Shown here one piece after another: positions 52,778-61,826 of a DNA stretch of 64,000 nt. Location: NCBI RefSeq assembly GCF_001593955.1, contig NZ_LTAZ01000001.1, positions 1-64,000 on the forward strand. Direction: 5' to 3'. The notes under the pieces were generated by a model. The model did no database searches and was not told where the DNA came from. It worked only from the letters and a program-made list of their open reading frames with translations. The stretch's first letter is position 1. Each line of letters starts with the position of its first letter. Source of the DNA: Halalkalicoccus paucihalophilus (GTDB lineage Archaea; Halobacteriota; Halobacteria; Halobacteriales; Halalkalicoccaceae). Made by a program: the position numbers and the translations under genes.

Positions 52778-54454
52778 ATGTACACAGGATCCGACCTCTT
52801 CGTCGACGCGCTCGAACAGTACGGCGTTTCTCACGTCTTTGGCAACCCCGGAACGACCGAGCTACCAGTGCTCAAATCGCTCGCGACGAGCGAGATCGAG
52901 TATATCCTCGGCCTGCACGAGGACATCGCGGTCGGGATGGCCGGCGGCTACGCCAGTACCCGCCGCTACCACTCCCACGGTAATCCCGACGCCCTCCCGG
53001 TGGGCGTCGCGAACCTGCACCTCGCACCCGGATTGGCTCATGGCCTTGGCAACCTGTATGCCGCGAAGGTCGCGGGCGCGCCCGTCGTCGTGACCGCGGG
53101 CAACCATTCCACCGACTTCCGCCACGAGGAACCCATTCTCTCGGGCGACCTAGTGGGGATCGCCGAGGAGTTCACGAAATGGAGCGCCGAGGTGCTGGAC
53201 GTGGCGGCGCTGCCCGCGATGGTCCGCCGGGCCTTCCGGACGGCGCTGACCCCGCCGACCGGCCCCGTGTTTCTGGGCCTACCGCTCGATACCATGATGG
53301 CCGAAACGGACGCGGAGCCCGAACGCTTGGGCGAAATCCCGACCGCAGGCGGGGGCGACCCCGCAGGGATCGAACGGGCCGCGGAGCTACTGACGGAGGC
53401 GGACGCCCCCACCATGATCGTCGGCGACCACGTCGTCCGCGCGGGCAGCGAGGCGGTCGATGCGGCCGTCAAGCTCGCCGAGACCGCCGGCCTTCGAGTC
53501 CACGGCGAGATCCTCTCGTGTGAGGTGAACTTCCCGACGACCCACGACCAGTGGGTGTCGTACGTCCCGCCCGACGAGGAGCTCGCGGCGCGGTCGATGG
53601 ACACGGACACGCTCGTCTTCGCGGGCTGTTCGACCAACACCACCCTGACGCGCCACGAGAAACCCCTCGTCGATCCCGAGACGACCTGTATCCACCTCGG
53701 GCCCGACGCGTGGGAAATCGGCAAACACCAGCCCGCCGACGCCGCCGTACTGGGCGACCCCGGCGAGGTCATGACCGCGCTCGCGGAGCGGATCGACCTC
53801 GAAGAGGGGGTACGGGAGGATCGACTCGAACGGGTTTGGGAGACGAAGGCCGCGCTCGCCGATACCCTCGATTCGATCGGGCGCGGGAGCGCCGACGAGG
53901 ACCCGCGCGCCTCGAAGGCAGAACTGGTCGACCACCTGCGCGAGGCCGCCCCCGACGCCTATCTCGTCGACGAGGGCGTGACCTCGAAGTACGCGCTGTT
54001 GACGCGGTGGCCCCTCAAGAGCGAAGGAATGATCTCGAACAAGGGCGGCGGCCTCGGATACGGCCTGCCCGCCGCGGTCGGCGCGGCCATCGCCGAGGGC
54101 GAGCGCGAGGATTCGAGGACGGTTCTCGGGTTCGTCGGCGACGGCTCGTACCTGTACTACCCGCACACGCTCTACTCGGCGGCGCGCCACGGCGTCGATC
54201 TGACGGTCGTAATCGCCGACAACCGCAACTACCGCATCCTGAAGGACAACACCATCAAGCTCTTCGGGGGAACTGACACGGATCACGACTACGTCGGGAT
54301 GGACTTCGAGCCGCCGGTGGATCTGGTTGCGAACGCGAAGAGCCACGGTGCGGACGCCGAGTTAGTCGAGAGGCCCGACGAGATCGTTCCAACGGTCGAA
54401 CGGGCGCTCGGAAGCGAGAGGCCGACCGTGTTGGACGTACTCGTTCACGACTGA
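52778..54454 (+). CDS. ThDP-dependent decarboxylase-like enzyme (benzoylformate decarboxylase type)
   Basis: The 558-residue protein has the ThDP pattern: N-terminal VSHVFGNPGTTELPVL, catalytic Glu48 in LHEDIAVGMAGGYA, and the ThDP/Mg motif starting at GDG 454-456 (GDGSYLYYP...) and closing with ADNRNYRIL. The NPGTTELP wording matches benzoylformate decarboxylase and related 2-oxoacid decarboxylases rather than acetolactate synthase. It probably decarboxylates a 2-oxoacid or related acid taken up by the upstream TRAP system. The substrate is inference. Confidence 0.87.
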   Translation: MYTGSDLFVDALEQYGVSHVFGNPGTTELPVLKSLATSEIEYILGLHEDIAVGMAGGYASTRRYHSHGNPDALPVGVANLHLAPGLAHGLGNLYAAKVAGAPVVVTAGNHSTDFRHEEPILSGDLVGIAEEFTKWSAEVLDVAALPAMVRRAFRTALTPPTGPVFLGLPLDTMMAETDAEPERLGEIPTAGGGDPAGIERAAELLTEADAPTMIVGDHVVRAGSEAVDAAVKLAETAGLRVHGEILSCEVNFPTTHDQWVSYVPPDEELAARSMDTDTLVFAGCSTNTTLTRHEKPLVDPETTCIHLGPDAWEIGKHQPADAAVLGDPGEVMTALAERIDLEEGVREDRLERVWETKAALADTLDSIGRGSADEDPRASKAELVDHLREAAPDAYLVDEGVTSKYALLTRWPLKSEGMISNKGGGLGYGLPAAVGAAIAEGEREDSRTVLGFVGDGSYLYYPHTLYSAARHGVDLTVVIADNRNYRILKDNTIKLFGGTDTDHDYVGMDFEPPVDLVANAKSHGADAELVERPDEIVPTVERALGSERPTVLDVLVHD

Positions 54455-54459
54455 TCCCT

Positions 54460-55581
54460 TCAGCGCATCGCCCGCGTCGCCTCGCGCATGATTTCGAGGG
54501 CGTCCTCCAACTTCTCGGTACTCGTCGCATACGAGAGTCGGGCGTAGCCCGCCCCGCCGTCGCCGAAGGCCTCGCCGGGAACGACCACCACGCCCCGGTC
54601 GATCACTTCGTCGACCCAGCCCTCGGGCACCTTCGGCATGGCGTAGAACGCCCCCTGTGGAGTGGGCACGTCGAGACCCATATCGGTCAGCCCGTCGAGC
54701 ACGAGGTCCCGCCGTTTCTCGAAAGCGGCGACCATCTCCCTGACCGGTTCTTGAGAACCCGAGAGGGCGGCCTCGGCGGCGTACTGTGCGGGTGCGCTCG
54801 CACACGCCTGTGCGTACTGGTGAACCCGGAGCATACGCTCGATTCTCCGGTTGCTTCCGGTGATCCAACCGAGCCGCCAGCCGGTCATCGAGTAGGTCTT
54901 CGAGCAGGCGCTCACGACCACGACGTTGTCCGTCTCGGCGAATTCGAGGGGCGAGCGGTGCTCGCCATCGAAGACGATGTGCTCGTAGACCTCGTCGCTG
55001 ATGCAGAGGACGTCGTTAGCGTCGGCGATCCGGGCGAACTCGCGCATGTCCTCTTCGCTCTGGACCGCACCCGTGGGATTGGCGGGGCTGTTGACGACGA
55101 ACGCCGCAGTATCGTCGGTGATCGCGTCCTCGACCGTCTCGGGATCGAGCGTGAGGTCCTCGCGGAGTTCGAGGGGTTTCGGTACCCCGTCCGCGATCCG
55201 GGTCAAGGCGTCGTACGAGACGAACCCCGGGTCCGGAAAGAGGACCTCCTGGCCGGGATCGACGTGAGCCTCGATCGCTAGATGCAACGCCTCGCTCCCT
55301 CCAGCGGTGGCGATGACGTCTTCGGGATCCACGGAAAGGGAGTAATCCCGGTCGTACTTCTCGCTGATCGCCTCGCGTAGCTCGCGAGTACCCTTGTTGG
55401 AGGTGTAGGCGTCGACGGCCCCCGACTCGATGGCTTCAACGGCGGCCTCGCGGGCGTGGGTCGGCGTCGGGAAGTCCGGTTGTCCGAGGCCGAGGTTGAT
55501 CGCCCCCTCCCCGGCGGCCTCGAACACCTCGCGGATGCCGCTGATCGACACCGACTCGACTCGCTTGGAGAACTCCGTCAT
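54460..55581 (-). CDS. Class I/II pyridoxal-phosphate aminotransferase
   Basis: The 373-residue protein has the aspartate aminotransferase fold: INLGLGQPDFPTPTHAREAA, NSPANPTGAV, ISDEVYEHIVFDG, PLP-Lys in SACSKTYSMTGWRLGW (Lys in the SKTYSM context), and a C-terminal RLSYATSTEKLEDAL. ATG 55581 gives the conserved TEFSKRVESV start. It converges on the ThDP gene with five bases between stops. A link to the 2-oxoacid chemistry next door is possible: it could make or use an amino acid/2-oxoacid pair. Confidence 0.9.
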   Translation of the reverse strand: MTEFSKRVESVSISGIREVFEAAGEGAINLGLGQPDFPTPTHAREAAVEAIESGAVDAYTSNKGTRELREAISEKYDRDYSLSVDPEDVIATAGGSEALHLAIEAHVDPGQEVLFPDPGFVSYDALTRIADGVPKPLELREDLTLDPETVEDAITDDTAAFVVNSPANPTGAVQSEEDMREFARIADANDVLCISDEVYEHIVFDGEHRSPLEFAETDNVVVVSACSKTYSMTGWRLGWITGSNRRIERMLRVHQYAQACASAPAQYAAEAALSGSQEPVREMVAAFEKRRDLVLDGLTDMGLDVPTPQGAFYAMPKVPEGWVDEVIDRGVVVVPGEAFGDGGAGYARLSYATSTEKLEDALEIMREATRAMR

Positions 55582-55620
55582 GGATTGGAGCGCGGCCCGC
55601 CCCCGCATAACCCTTGCTAC

Positions 55621-55770
55621 CTACCCCCGGAACTCCTCTCGCAGGTCGTCGATGTGACCGTCCAACACAGAAAGGGCGGCATCGGCGTCCATGTATCCCT
55701 GTTCGTACTCCGACAGCACGTAGCCGGCGTCGTCGAGGAACTCCTCGACGCTCTCTTCGAGTTCTTTCAC
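55621..55770 (-). CDS. 49-residue conserved acidic helical protein
   Basis: Reading the minus strand from a GTG at 55770 gives 49 codons: it begins with KELEESVEEFLDDAGYVL, then EYEQGYMDADAALSVLD and ends HIDDLREEFRG. It is acidic, helical and well formed, with a GGGGA ribosome-site-like sequence before the start. It lies between the exporter gene and the aminotransferase on the same strand. No function is known. Confidence 0.65.
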   Translation of the reverse strand: MKELEESVEEFLDDAGYVLSEYEQGYMDADAALSVLDGHIDDLREEFRG

Positions 55771-55800
55771 GTTTCCCCTACGCTCCCGAGGGAAATGAAC

Positions 55801-58800
55801 TTAATCCGATCCGCCGGCCGGCGTCGTCGTCTCGGTCCCCGTCGTGTGACCCCTGTCGGGGCCGAGATAGCGTGCCCAGACGACGAGCAGGCTCGGCAGG
55901 ACGAACACGCTCCCGAGGAAGGCGTAGACGATCGTCAGGCCCGTGATGAGCCCGAACTGCTGGAGCGGCGGCAGGATCGCGAAGACGAGCACGCCGAACC
56001 CGCCGACGGTGGTCGCGGCACTCCCCAGAAGCGCCCCACCGGTCCCGCGGACGCTCCGGTCGAGCGCCTCGAAGAGGTCGCGACCGCGCTCACGCTCGAT
56101 CAGGAACCGCTCGGTCATGTGGATGTTGTACGCCACACCCAGCCCGATGGTGAGACTGGTGATCGTCCCGGTCATGACGTTGAACGGAATCCCGAGGAGG
56201 TACATCGTCCCGAGGATCCACGCCACCGAGAAGACGATCGGCAAAAGGGTGACGGCCCCGAGGATCGCGCTGTCGTTGGCCCACCGGTAGGCGAACATGA
56301 GGAAGGCAAAGACCACCACGAGGGTGACGAGCATGCTCTCGATAACAGTTTGGAGGAGTTCGTCCTCGACGATTCCGAAGACGATCAACTGGCCCGTCGC
56401 GGTCGCTTCCAACCCGTCGCCATCGAGCACGGCGGCGACCCCGCGGGTCTCCTCGGTCGCGAGATCGGTCGCGGCCGAGCCCTGTATCGAGATCACGAGC
56501 CGGAATGCCTCGTACTCGCCCGTCTCGGTCCGGTGGATCACGCCGCTTGCGGCCTCCGTGTCGGTCGCGAACAGCGCGTCGTAGACGCCCTCGACGCTCC
56601 TGTCGGGCACGCCGTCGGCGTTGGTATCGGCCGCCGTGAAGACTTCCTCGAACGACTCGTCCTCCTCGGCGACCGATTCCATGACCGACAGCGGGCTCCT
56701 GACGTCGGCCTCGCCGCTCGAGAGGATCACGACCGAGTCGCTTTCGGCGGCGATCTCCTCGGCCTCGGCGAGGCGCGTAAGCGTGTCGTCCCGGGTGATC
56801 TCGCCCTCGACGAGCACCTCGGTCCGGGTGTCCTCGCGTAAGAAGTGCTCGTTGACGTACTCCAAGTCCTCTTTCGAGTCGTACTGGCCGACGGCCAGCG
56901 GTTCGGGCAGGTTCTGCATCCAGTCGGGTGGGTCGTCGGCGATGAAGTCCTCCTGCTCGAAGCTGGTGTCGATCCCCGCCGCGCCGTAGGCGCTCCCCGC
57001 CGTGAGCAGGAGCACCACGACGATCACGGCCCACGGGGCGCGCCGTGCGACACGCCCGCCCAGCGAGAGGAACTCGCTTGCGGGACCGCCGCCGGTCCCG
57101 AACGCCCGTTTCTTCCTGTCGTAGCCACGCGATTCGAGGGCGGCGTCGAGTTCGACCTTCGCCGCGGGGAGTAGCAGGCCGAAGACCAGCAGGGCCGAGA
57201 CGATGCCGACGGCGCTGGCGATCCCGAACTCCCGGATGGGGCCGACCGGGCTAACGAGGTTCGAGAGGAAGCCGATCACCGCCGTCGCCGTGACCCAGAC
57301 GAACGCCATCCCGAGCCCCGAGAGGACGACCGTCATCGCCTGTCTCGTCCCCTCATCGCTCTCGGCGCGCTGCTCGCGGTGACGCATGAAGACGTGGATC
57401 GCATAATCGATCGAGAGCCCGATCAGGAGGACGGGCACGGCGATCATGATCTGGTTGAACGCGATCCCCGCCCAGCCCATGAACCCGAACGTCCAGAGGA
57501 GGACGACGAGGATCCCGGCACCCCCGAGGACGATGTCGAGAGGGTCCCGATAGGCGATCACGAGGACGACGCCGACGAACCCCAGCGCGAGCGGCAGGAC
57601 GATCCCCAGACTGTCGGTGAGCGAGCGTTCGATCTCGTCGGAGATGATCCCGGAGCCGAAGACGAACCCCGAGGACCCGAAGCGCTCCTCGACGATGTCG
57701 GCCATCGCGAGTTGGGAGTCGACCAGCGAGGGCGGTGCCTCGCCCTCGATGACCGTGTCCTCCCCGGTGGTCTGGGTGACGTAGATCGCCCGGGCGTCCG
57801 CGCTCGTCGAGCCCGGTTCGTAGTCGGTCGGCAGGAAGACGAAGACCTCGCGCGGGGCGTCCTCGGAGAGCACCGTCTCGAGCACGTCGTCGATCTCCGA
57901 CTGGCTCATCGACTCCAACTGTGCGATCCGCTCGTCGATGCTCGGGTCGATCCCCGAGATCGCCGCGAAGTCGTCTTCGAGCGCCTCGCTCTCGTCTTCG
58001 AGTGCCGTGGCCTCCTCTTCCAGCGCTTCGCCCTCGGCTTCGAGTTCGTCGCCGCGTTGCTCGAGGGCCTCGCGATCGGCCTCAAGGGCATCGCCGCGCT
58101 CCTCGAGAGTCGCTTGGCGCTGCTCGAGTTCGGCGGCGTCGGATTCGAGGGCCTCGCCGCGTTCGGCCAAGTCGGAACCCGCCGGGGCGAGCACCTCGTT
58201 CTCGATGGCGGCGTAGGCGGCCTCGATTTCCGCTGCGGGCTCGGCACTCCGAGTCTCGTACTCCGCTGCGGTGATCTCGCCCGCCCGATATCGCGCGTCG
58301 AGCGCGTTGAGATCGGCCTGCGCGTCGGCCACGTCATCGATCAGCGACGAAAAGGCGGCGTACTCCTCCGCCGGGAGGCGCTCTCGGGCCTCGGTGTCGA
58401 GATTCGCGATACCAGCCTCGTACTCGGCCTCAGTGATTTCCCCGGTGTCGGCGGCGATTCGGAGGTCACGGGTCTCGTCCAGTGTCCCCGCCATGAATTC
58501 CCCGCGGGCCTCGATGGCCGCTCGATCCTCCTCAAGCGTCGTCCGGCGCTCCTCGAGGTCGGCGGCGTCGGCTTCGAGGTCGGCGGCGTCGGATTCGAGG
58601 GCCTCGCCGCGTGCGGCGAGTTCCTCGCCCTCCGATTCGAGTGCCTCACCCTCGGCTTCGAGCCGCTGGCTTCGTTCGTCGAGCGCCTCGCCGCGCGCTT
58701 CGAGGTCCTCGGAGCGGTCCTCGAGTTCGTCGGCGCGCTCCCCTCGGATCGCGGCCGTCGCGACGACGTTCGAGAGGTCGCCGAACGGCTCCTCGGCGAG

Positions 58801-59115
58801 CGTTCCGTCGATCGTCCCGTTCCCGCGGAACTCCCCCTGGAGTTCGAGCGTCGAGAGCAGGGACTCCTTCGACAGCGTATCCTCGCCGCGGACGATCAGT
58901 TGGGCGGTCGTGGTGTTCTCGTCGCCGCCGAAGTGCTCGTCGATGTAGGCCTGTTTGTCGGCCGCCTCGCTGTCGGTCTGGAACTGATCCAGCGAGGAGG
59001 ACTGGGAGATCGCACCGACACCGCTGCCGACCACCAGCGTAACGATCAGAAACACGGCGATGACGATGCGGCTCCGCTCGGTCACGAACTCGATCAGACG
59101 GTCGGCTGCGCGCAC
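55801..59115 (-). CDS. RND/MMPL-type exporter with coiled-coil hairpin in the first external domain
   Basis: The 1104-residue protein has the 12-span RND plan: span 1 near the start, then two repeats of five spans separated by a second external domain (LSIDYAIHVFMRH, and SLTIGLGVAYNIHMTERF as the proton-relay regions). The first external domain contains two blocks of heptads of the type RGEALES / EGEALEE (about 127-203 and 319-381). A linker joins them, with GEITEAEYEAG and GEITAAEYETR repeats. This predicts a long antiparallel coiled-coil hairpin, comparable to that of MmpL4/5. It is likely an exporter of lipids or other hydrophobic cargo. Confidence 0.92.
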   Translation of the reverse strand: MRAADRLIEFVTERSRIVIAVFLIVTLVVGSGVGAISQSSSLDQFQTDSEAADKQAYIDEHFGGDENTTTAQLIVRGEDTLSKESLLSTLELQGEFRGNGTIDGTLAEEPFGDLSNVVATAAIRGERADELEDRSEDLEARGEALDERSQRLEAEGEALESEGEELAARGEALESDAADLEADAADLEERRTTLEEDRAAIEARGEFMAGTLDETRDLRIAADTGEITEAEYEAGIANLDTEARERLPAEEYAAFSSLIDDVADAQADLNALDARYRAGEITAAEYETRSAEPAAEIEAAYAAIENEVLAPAGSDLAERGEALESDAAELEQRQATLEERGDALEADREALEQRGDELEAEGEALEEEATALEDESEALEDDFAAISGIDPSIDERIAQLESMSQSEIDDVLETVLSEDAPREVFVFLPTDYEPGSTSADARAIYVTQTTGEDTVIEGEAPPSLVDSQLAMADIVEERFGSSGFVFGSGIISDEIERSLTDSLGIVLPLALGFVGVVLVIAYRDPLDIVLGGAGILVVLLWTFGFMGWAGIAFNQIMIAVPVLLIGLSIDYAIHVFMRHREQRAESDEGTRQAMTVVLSGLGMAFVWVTATAVIGFLSNLVSPVGPIREFGIASAVGIVSALLVFGLLLPAAKVELDAALESRGYDRKKRAFGTGGGPASEFLSLGGRVARRAPWAVIVVVLLLTAGSAYGAAGIDTSFEQEDFIADDPPDWMQNLPEPLAVGQYDSKEDLEYVNEHFLREDTRTEVLVEGEITRDDTLTRLAEAEEIAAESDSVVILSSGEADVRSPLSVMESVAEEDESFEEVFTAADTNADGVPDRSVEGVYDALFATDTEAASGVIHRTETGEYEAFRLVISIQGSAATDLATEETRGVAAVLDGDGLEATATGQLIVFGIVEDELLQTVIESMLVTLVVVFAFLMFAYRWANDSAILGAVTLLPIVFSVAWILGTMYLLGIPFNVMTGTITSLTIGLGVAYNIHMTERFLIERERGRDLFEALDRSVRGTGGALLGSAATTVGGFGVLVFAILPPLQQFGLITGLTIVYAFLGSVFVLPSLLVVWARYLGPDRGHTTGTETTTPAGGSD

Positions 59116-59271
59116 GCGCTCACCTCACCACGAGACTCTCGGCCCATACTTGTCTATACGATCCTACAAACACAGTACATATACCTATTTCGAGAAGAGC
59201 CTGTCGTGTCGTATTGAGGGTAAGACGGGTGATTCAGCCGGATAACGGGCGTTTCGTCTGAATAAGAAATA

Positions 59272-60012
59272 TTACTGATACATTCCAAGGGGTTTCGCCT
59301 GCGTGCTTTCGTCGTCGCCGGCCTGTTGCATCTGCTGGGCGAGCTGCTCGCGTTGGTCCTTGATCCGCTCGGCCTGTTCGAGGAGTCGGTCGACATTGAC
59401 CTCGATTCCCGTGATCGGGGCGATCCCGCCCTGGATGAGCGCTCGAGCGGCCTCCGGGTCGGGGAACTGGGGGTTGCTCTGGGCGATCAGGCCGACGCTG
59501 TCGATGTCGGATTCGGTCGCCTGATTGAGCAGCGCGCCGGTCGGCCCGCTGATGAAGCCCGTCTCCCGCGGTGGAACGATCCCCGCCCGGTCGAGATGGA
59601 CGGACCCGTCGCCGGTCGCGACGCCGTAGACCTCCGGACTCCCCTCCTTCTCGGCCGGTCGGCCGCTGAGGTAAATCGGCGTCACTTCGTGTTCCTCGAA
59701 CCATCCCGAGATGCAGGCGGCGAACTCCGGCGCGCCCGATCCCGAGACGGGGACCTCGCTCTGGAGGGCAAGCAGGTTCCGCTCGGGATCGGCGTAGAGC
59801 CTGACGGGCGGTTTGAGTTCGTCGTCCTCCTCGTGATAGACCCCGATCCGCGGGAGGCCCTCGCAGTAGACGCTCGCGTAGTGGGTCATCGAGAACTCCT
59901 CGATCAGGTGATCGGTGGCGATCTTCCCCACCAGCCCCACACCGGGAAGCCCCTCGACGAGGAACGGGCGGTCGAGCGAGACGGACTCCTCTCGAATGCT
60001 AATCCGTGCCAT
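59272..60012 (-). CDS. PAC2-family proteasome assembly chaperone homolog
   Basis: The 246-residue protein has the PAC2 family wording (RPFLVEGLPGVGLVGKIATDHL, a FISGPTGALLNQ loop and the DIDSVGLIAQSNPQFPDPEAA region). Its C-terminus is helical and ends in LGMYQ, so the last three residues (Met-Tyr-Gln) form a hydrophobic-Tyr-X motif. That motif lets archaeal PbaA/PbaB and PAN dock onto the 20S alpha ring. The coiled-coil-like tail (LLEQAERIKDQREQLAQQMQQ) would hold it out. ATG 60012 is chosen for the conserved MARISIREES start. Confidence 0.9.
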   Translation of the reverse strand: MARISIREESVSLDRPFLVEGLPGVGLVGKIATDHLIEEFSMTHYASVYCEGLPRIGVYHEEDDELKPPVRLYADPERNLLALQSEVPVSGSGAPEFAACISGWFEEHEVTPIYLSGRPAEKEGSPEVYGVATGDGSVHLDRAGIVPPRETGFISGPTGALLNQATESDIDSVGLIAQSNPQFPDPEAARALIQGGIAPITGIEVNVDRLLEQAERIKDQREQLAQQMQQAGDDESTQAKPLGMYQ

Positions 60013-60092
60013 GGTCGAGGAACGTGAGCGACGACCATAAACCGACTGCCCGAGCGGACGGCCCGCACGGTGATCGACCTCGGATCCGATGG

Positions 60093-60488
60093 TCACCCGA
60101 CAAACCGTGTACGGACCGTCCGCAGTAGCCAGTAAGCGACGCCGCCGGTCATCGACGCGATAACCGCACAGCCGACGCCGTAGACGATCACCACGGACAG
60201 AAACGGGTTGATACCCCACGCCAACAGCGCCGGCTCCCCCGCCGCGAGCGCGAGGCGAACCCCGATCCCGAGGCCGAAGACGGTGGCGAAGACGAATCCG
60301 GCGACCCCGCCGGATCCGGCGCCGTGAAACAGGGCGGCCGCGAGGTCGGGACTCGTCGCCCCGACGACGATACCCGCCGCCCCACCGCCCAGTACCCACC
60401 CGCTCGGACCGACAGCCATCGCCGCGGCGGTTCCGACAGCCGACCCGACGAGCGCGCCCACACCCACGTTCCGGCCGATCAGCATCAT
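60093..60488 (-). CDS. Small four-span membrane protein
   Basis: From the ATG at 60488 this gives 131 residues, with four Gly/Ala-rich spans (GALVGSAVGTAAAMAVG, GWVLGGGAAGIVVGA, GGVAGFVFATVFGLGIGV, FLSVVIVYGVGCAVIASMTGG) and a basic tail. The GGGAAGIVVGA and GAGSGGVAGF stretches resemble DUF5518-type proteins. A longer frame (from GTG 60665) adds a Ser/Arg-rich region and overlaps the TGGTATACCA palindrome, so I reject it. Confidence 0.6.
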   Translation of the reverse strand: MMLIGRNVGVGALVGSAVGTAAAMAVGPSGWVLGGGAAGIVVGATSPDLAAALFHGAGSGGVAGFVFATVFGLGIGVRLALAAGEPALLAWGINPFLSVVIVYGVGCAVIASMTGGVAYWLLRTVRTRFVG

Positions 60489-60792
60489 CCCGATTTCAGC
60501 GCCGCTCGACAAGTAGTTACTGCCGGTACGAAGCGGTAGACCGCTCGTCAGGCCTCGCTGGCCGGACTTGATCGACGGACCCCACACCGTCGCTGTCGGA
60601 CCGACGTTCGTCCGGCCGTACCGGGCCCCGCCGTCTCGGAGACGGATCCGGTAGTGGTATACCAAGTGTGGTATTCATGAGTAGGGATAGTGAAGAATAG
60701 CGGTAGAAATGACAACCCACATGCATAATTTCGTTGGATTAGTAGGTTATTTAATAATAAAAACGTGGTGAAATGTAGATGACCCAACCGAA
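60489..60792. promoter_or_regulatory. Divergent intergenic region with palindrome and TATA box
   Basis: This 304-base gap separates the minus-strand membrane protein from the plus-strand DUF7344-like gene. It contains the perfect palindrome TGGTATACCA at 60655-60664, identical to the one at 32821-32830. A TATA-like TTTAATAA at 60750-60757, about 27 bases before position 60780, suits a start site about 10-13 bases ahead of the ATG at 60793. I see no gene in it. Confidence 0.45.
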
Positions 60793-61143
60793 ATGAACAC
60801 GAGAACGGTTCCATCGGGGCTCTCCCTCGATACGGTGTTCAGAGTGTTGAGCGAGCGCCGCAAGCGGCACGTACTGTACGCGCTGCGCGGGGCGGAGGGG
60901 AACGCGATGACGGTCAAGCAGTTAGCGAGGCGGGTCCGTGAGCTAGAGGGGTCGGGGATGGACGAGAACGCCCTGAAGCGGATCGCCGAGGACCTCCGGG
61001 AGCGACACATACCGGAACTCGTCGCGACGGACGCGGTCGAATACGACGAGCGAAGCGAGACCGCCCGCTATCACAGCGTCCCGTCGCTCGAGGAGTGGCT
61101 CGAACACGCGGAGTACAAGGAACTCGGCCGAGTGGTTTCGTAG
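60793..61143 (+). CDS. DUF7344-like winged-helix protein
   Basis: The 116-residue protein has a winged-helix pattern seen in many haloarchaeal DUF7344 proteins: LSLDTVFRVLSERRKRHVLYAL, MTVKQLARRVRE, ALKRIAEDLRERHIPELVATD, AVEYDERSETARYHS. It is a probable small transcription factor. A damaged paralog follows at 61445. Target genes are unknown. Confidence 0.8.
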   Translation: MNTRTVPSGLSLDTVFRVLSERRKRHVLYALRGAEGNAMTVKQLARRVRELEGSGMDENALKRIAEDLRERHIPELVATDAVEYDERSETARYHSVPSLEEWLEHAEYKELGRVVS

Positions 61144-61444
61144 CGAATCCCACGAGCGTCCGGGGTGACATCGACCGGGAGCACCCGTCCACAGGCGGAG
61201 CCGATGGCAGGAGACACCGAGATACGCCACCCGTGAGCACTCGCTTGCTCGTCCGCTCGCGTGAACCCGACCGGAACGGGTCGAGCGCGAAGCACCTCAC
61301 CCAAAAGCACCTCGAATACGGCGATGTGGTCCGCTAGCAAGCGCACGGTTGATATACCAACTAACGCATACTTCACTTCGGAGGGGAGATGGTTCAGAGA
61401 CGATATATCGGAGCGGGAGAGGCCCGTTTCGAGGAGGGGAGGGA
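61144..61444. other. Intergenic region between two DUF7344-like genes
   Basis: About 300 bases with no supportable gene on either strand. A GATATACCAAC near 61351 resembles the TGGTATACCA sites, and GATATATCG near 61399 could be the TATA element of the next gene. A long minus-strand frame crosses the region but has Arg/Ser-rich composition unlike real haloarchaeal proteins. Confidence 0.4.
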
Positions 61445-61788
61445 ATGAGTACGGCCGGGCCGTGGGCGCTTTCGCTCGACGCGATATTCGAACTGTTGTG
61501 TCGGCGACGACGGCGATACGCGCTGTACGCGCTCTATCGCAACGGGAACAGCGGGGTTCGGCTCGACGAGTTGGCCTCGCGGATCCGGCGGTTGAGGGTG
61601 ACGAGTACGAAAGCGATCCCGACGAGATCGGGGCGGTTCTCCGGGACCGGCATCTCCCGAAACTGGTCGAGACGCACGTGGTAGAGTTCGACGAACGAAC
61701 CGAGACGGTGCGGTATCGCGGCCAGCCCTCGCTCAAGAAGTGGATCGAACACGCCGAGTTCGAGGAGGGAAAACGGCCCGACGAATAG
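61445..61788 (+). pseudogene. DUF7344-like winged-helix gene with a one-base deletion
   Basis: From ATG 61445 the first 50 residues (LSLDAIFELLCRRRRRYALYAL, LDELASRIRRL) are those of the family. The frame is then lost. The next frame continues with EGDEYESDPDEIGAVLRD, RHLPKLVETHVVEFDERTETVRY and SLKKWIEHAEFEEG, which align with the intact paralog at 60793. Adding one G after 61594 (TTGAGGG to TTGGAGGG) restores the whole reading. Either a recent pseudogene or a sequencing error. Confidence 0.85.
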
Positions 61789-61826
61789 CGAAACCCACAA
61801 GCGACCCACGGAGCTACCGTGAGCCA

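Noticed and set aside
55801..59115. Tandem DNA repeat or CRISPR-like array in the exporter
   Set aside because: The 21-base periodicity is heptad coding, with diverged units and no spacers.
57379..59217. 612-codon plus-strand frame opposite the exporter
   Set aside because: Antisense shadow of the heptad-repeat DNA; GC-rich third positions keep the opposite frame open. The exporter reading has membrane spans and family motifs.
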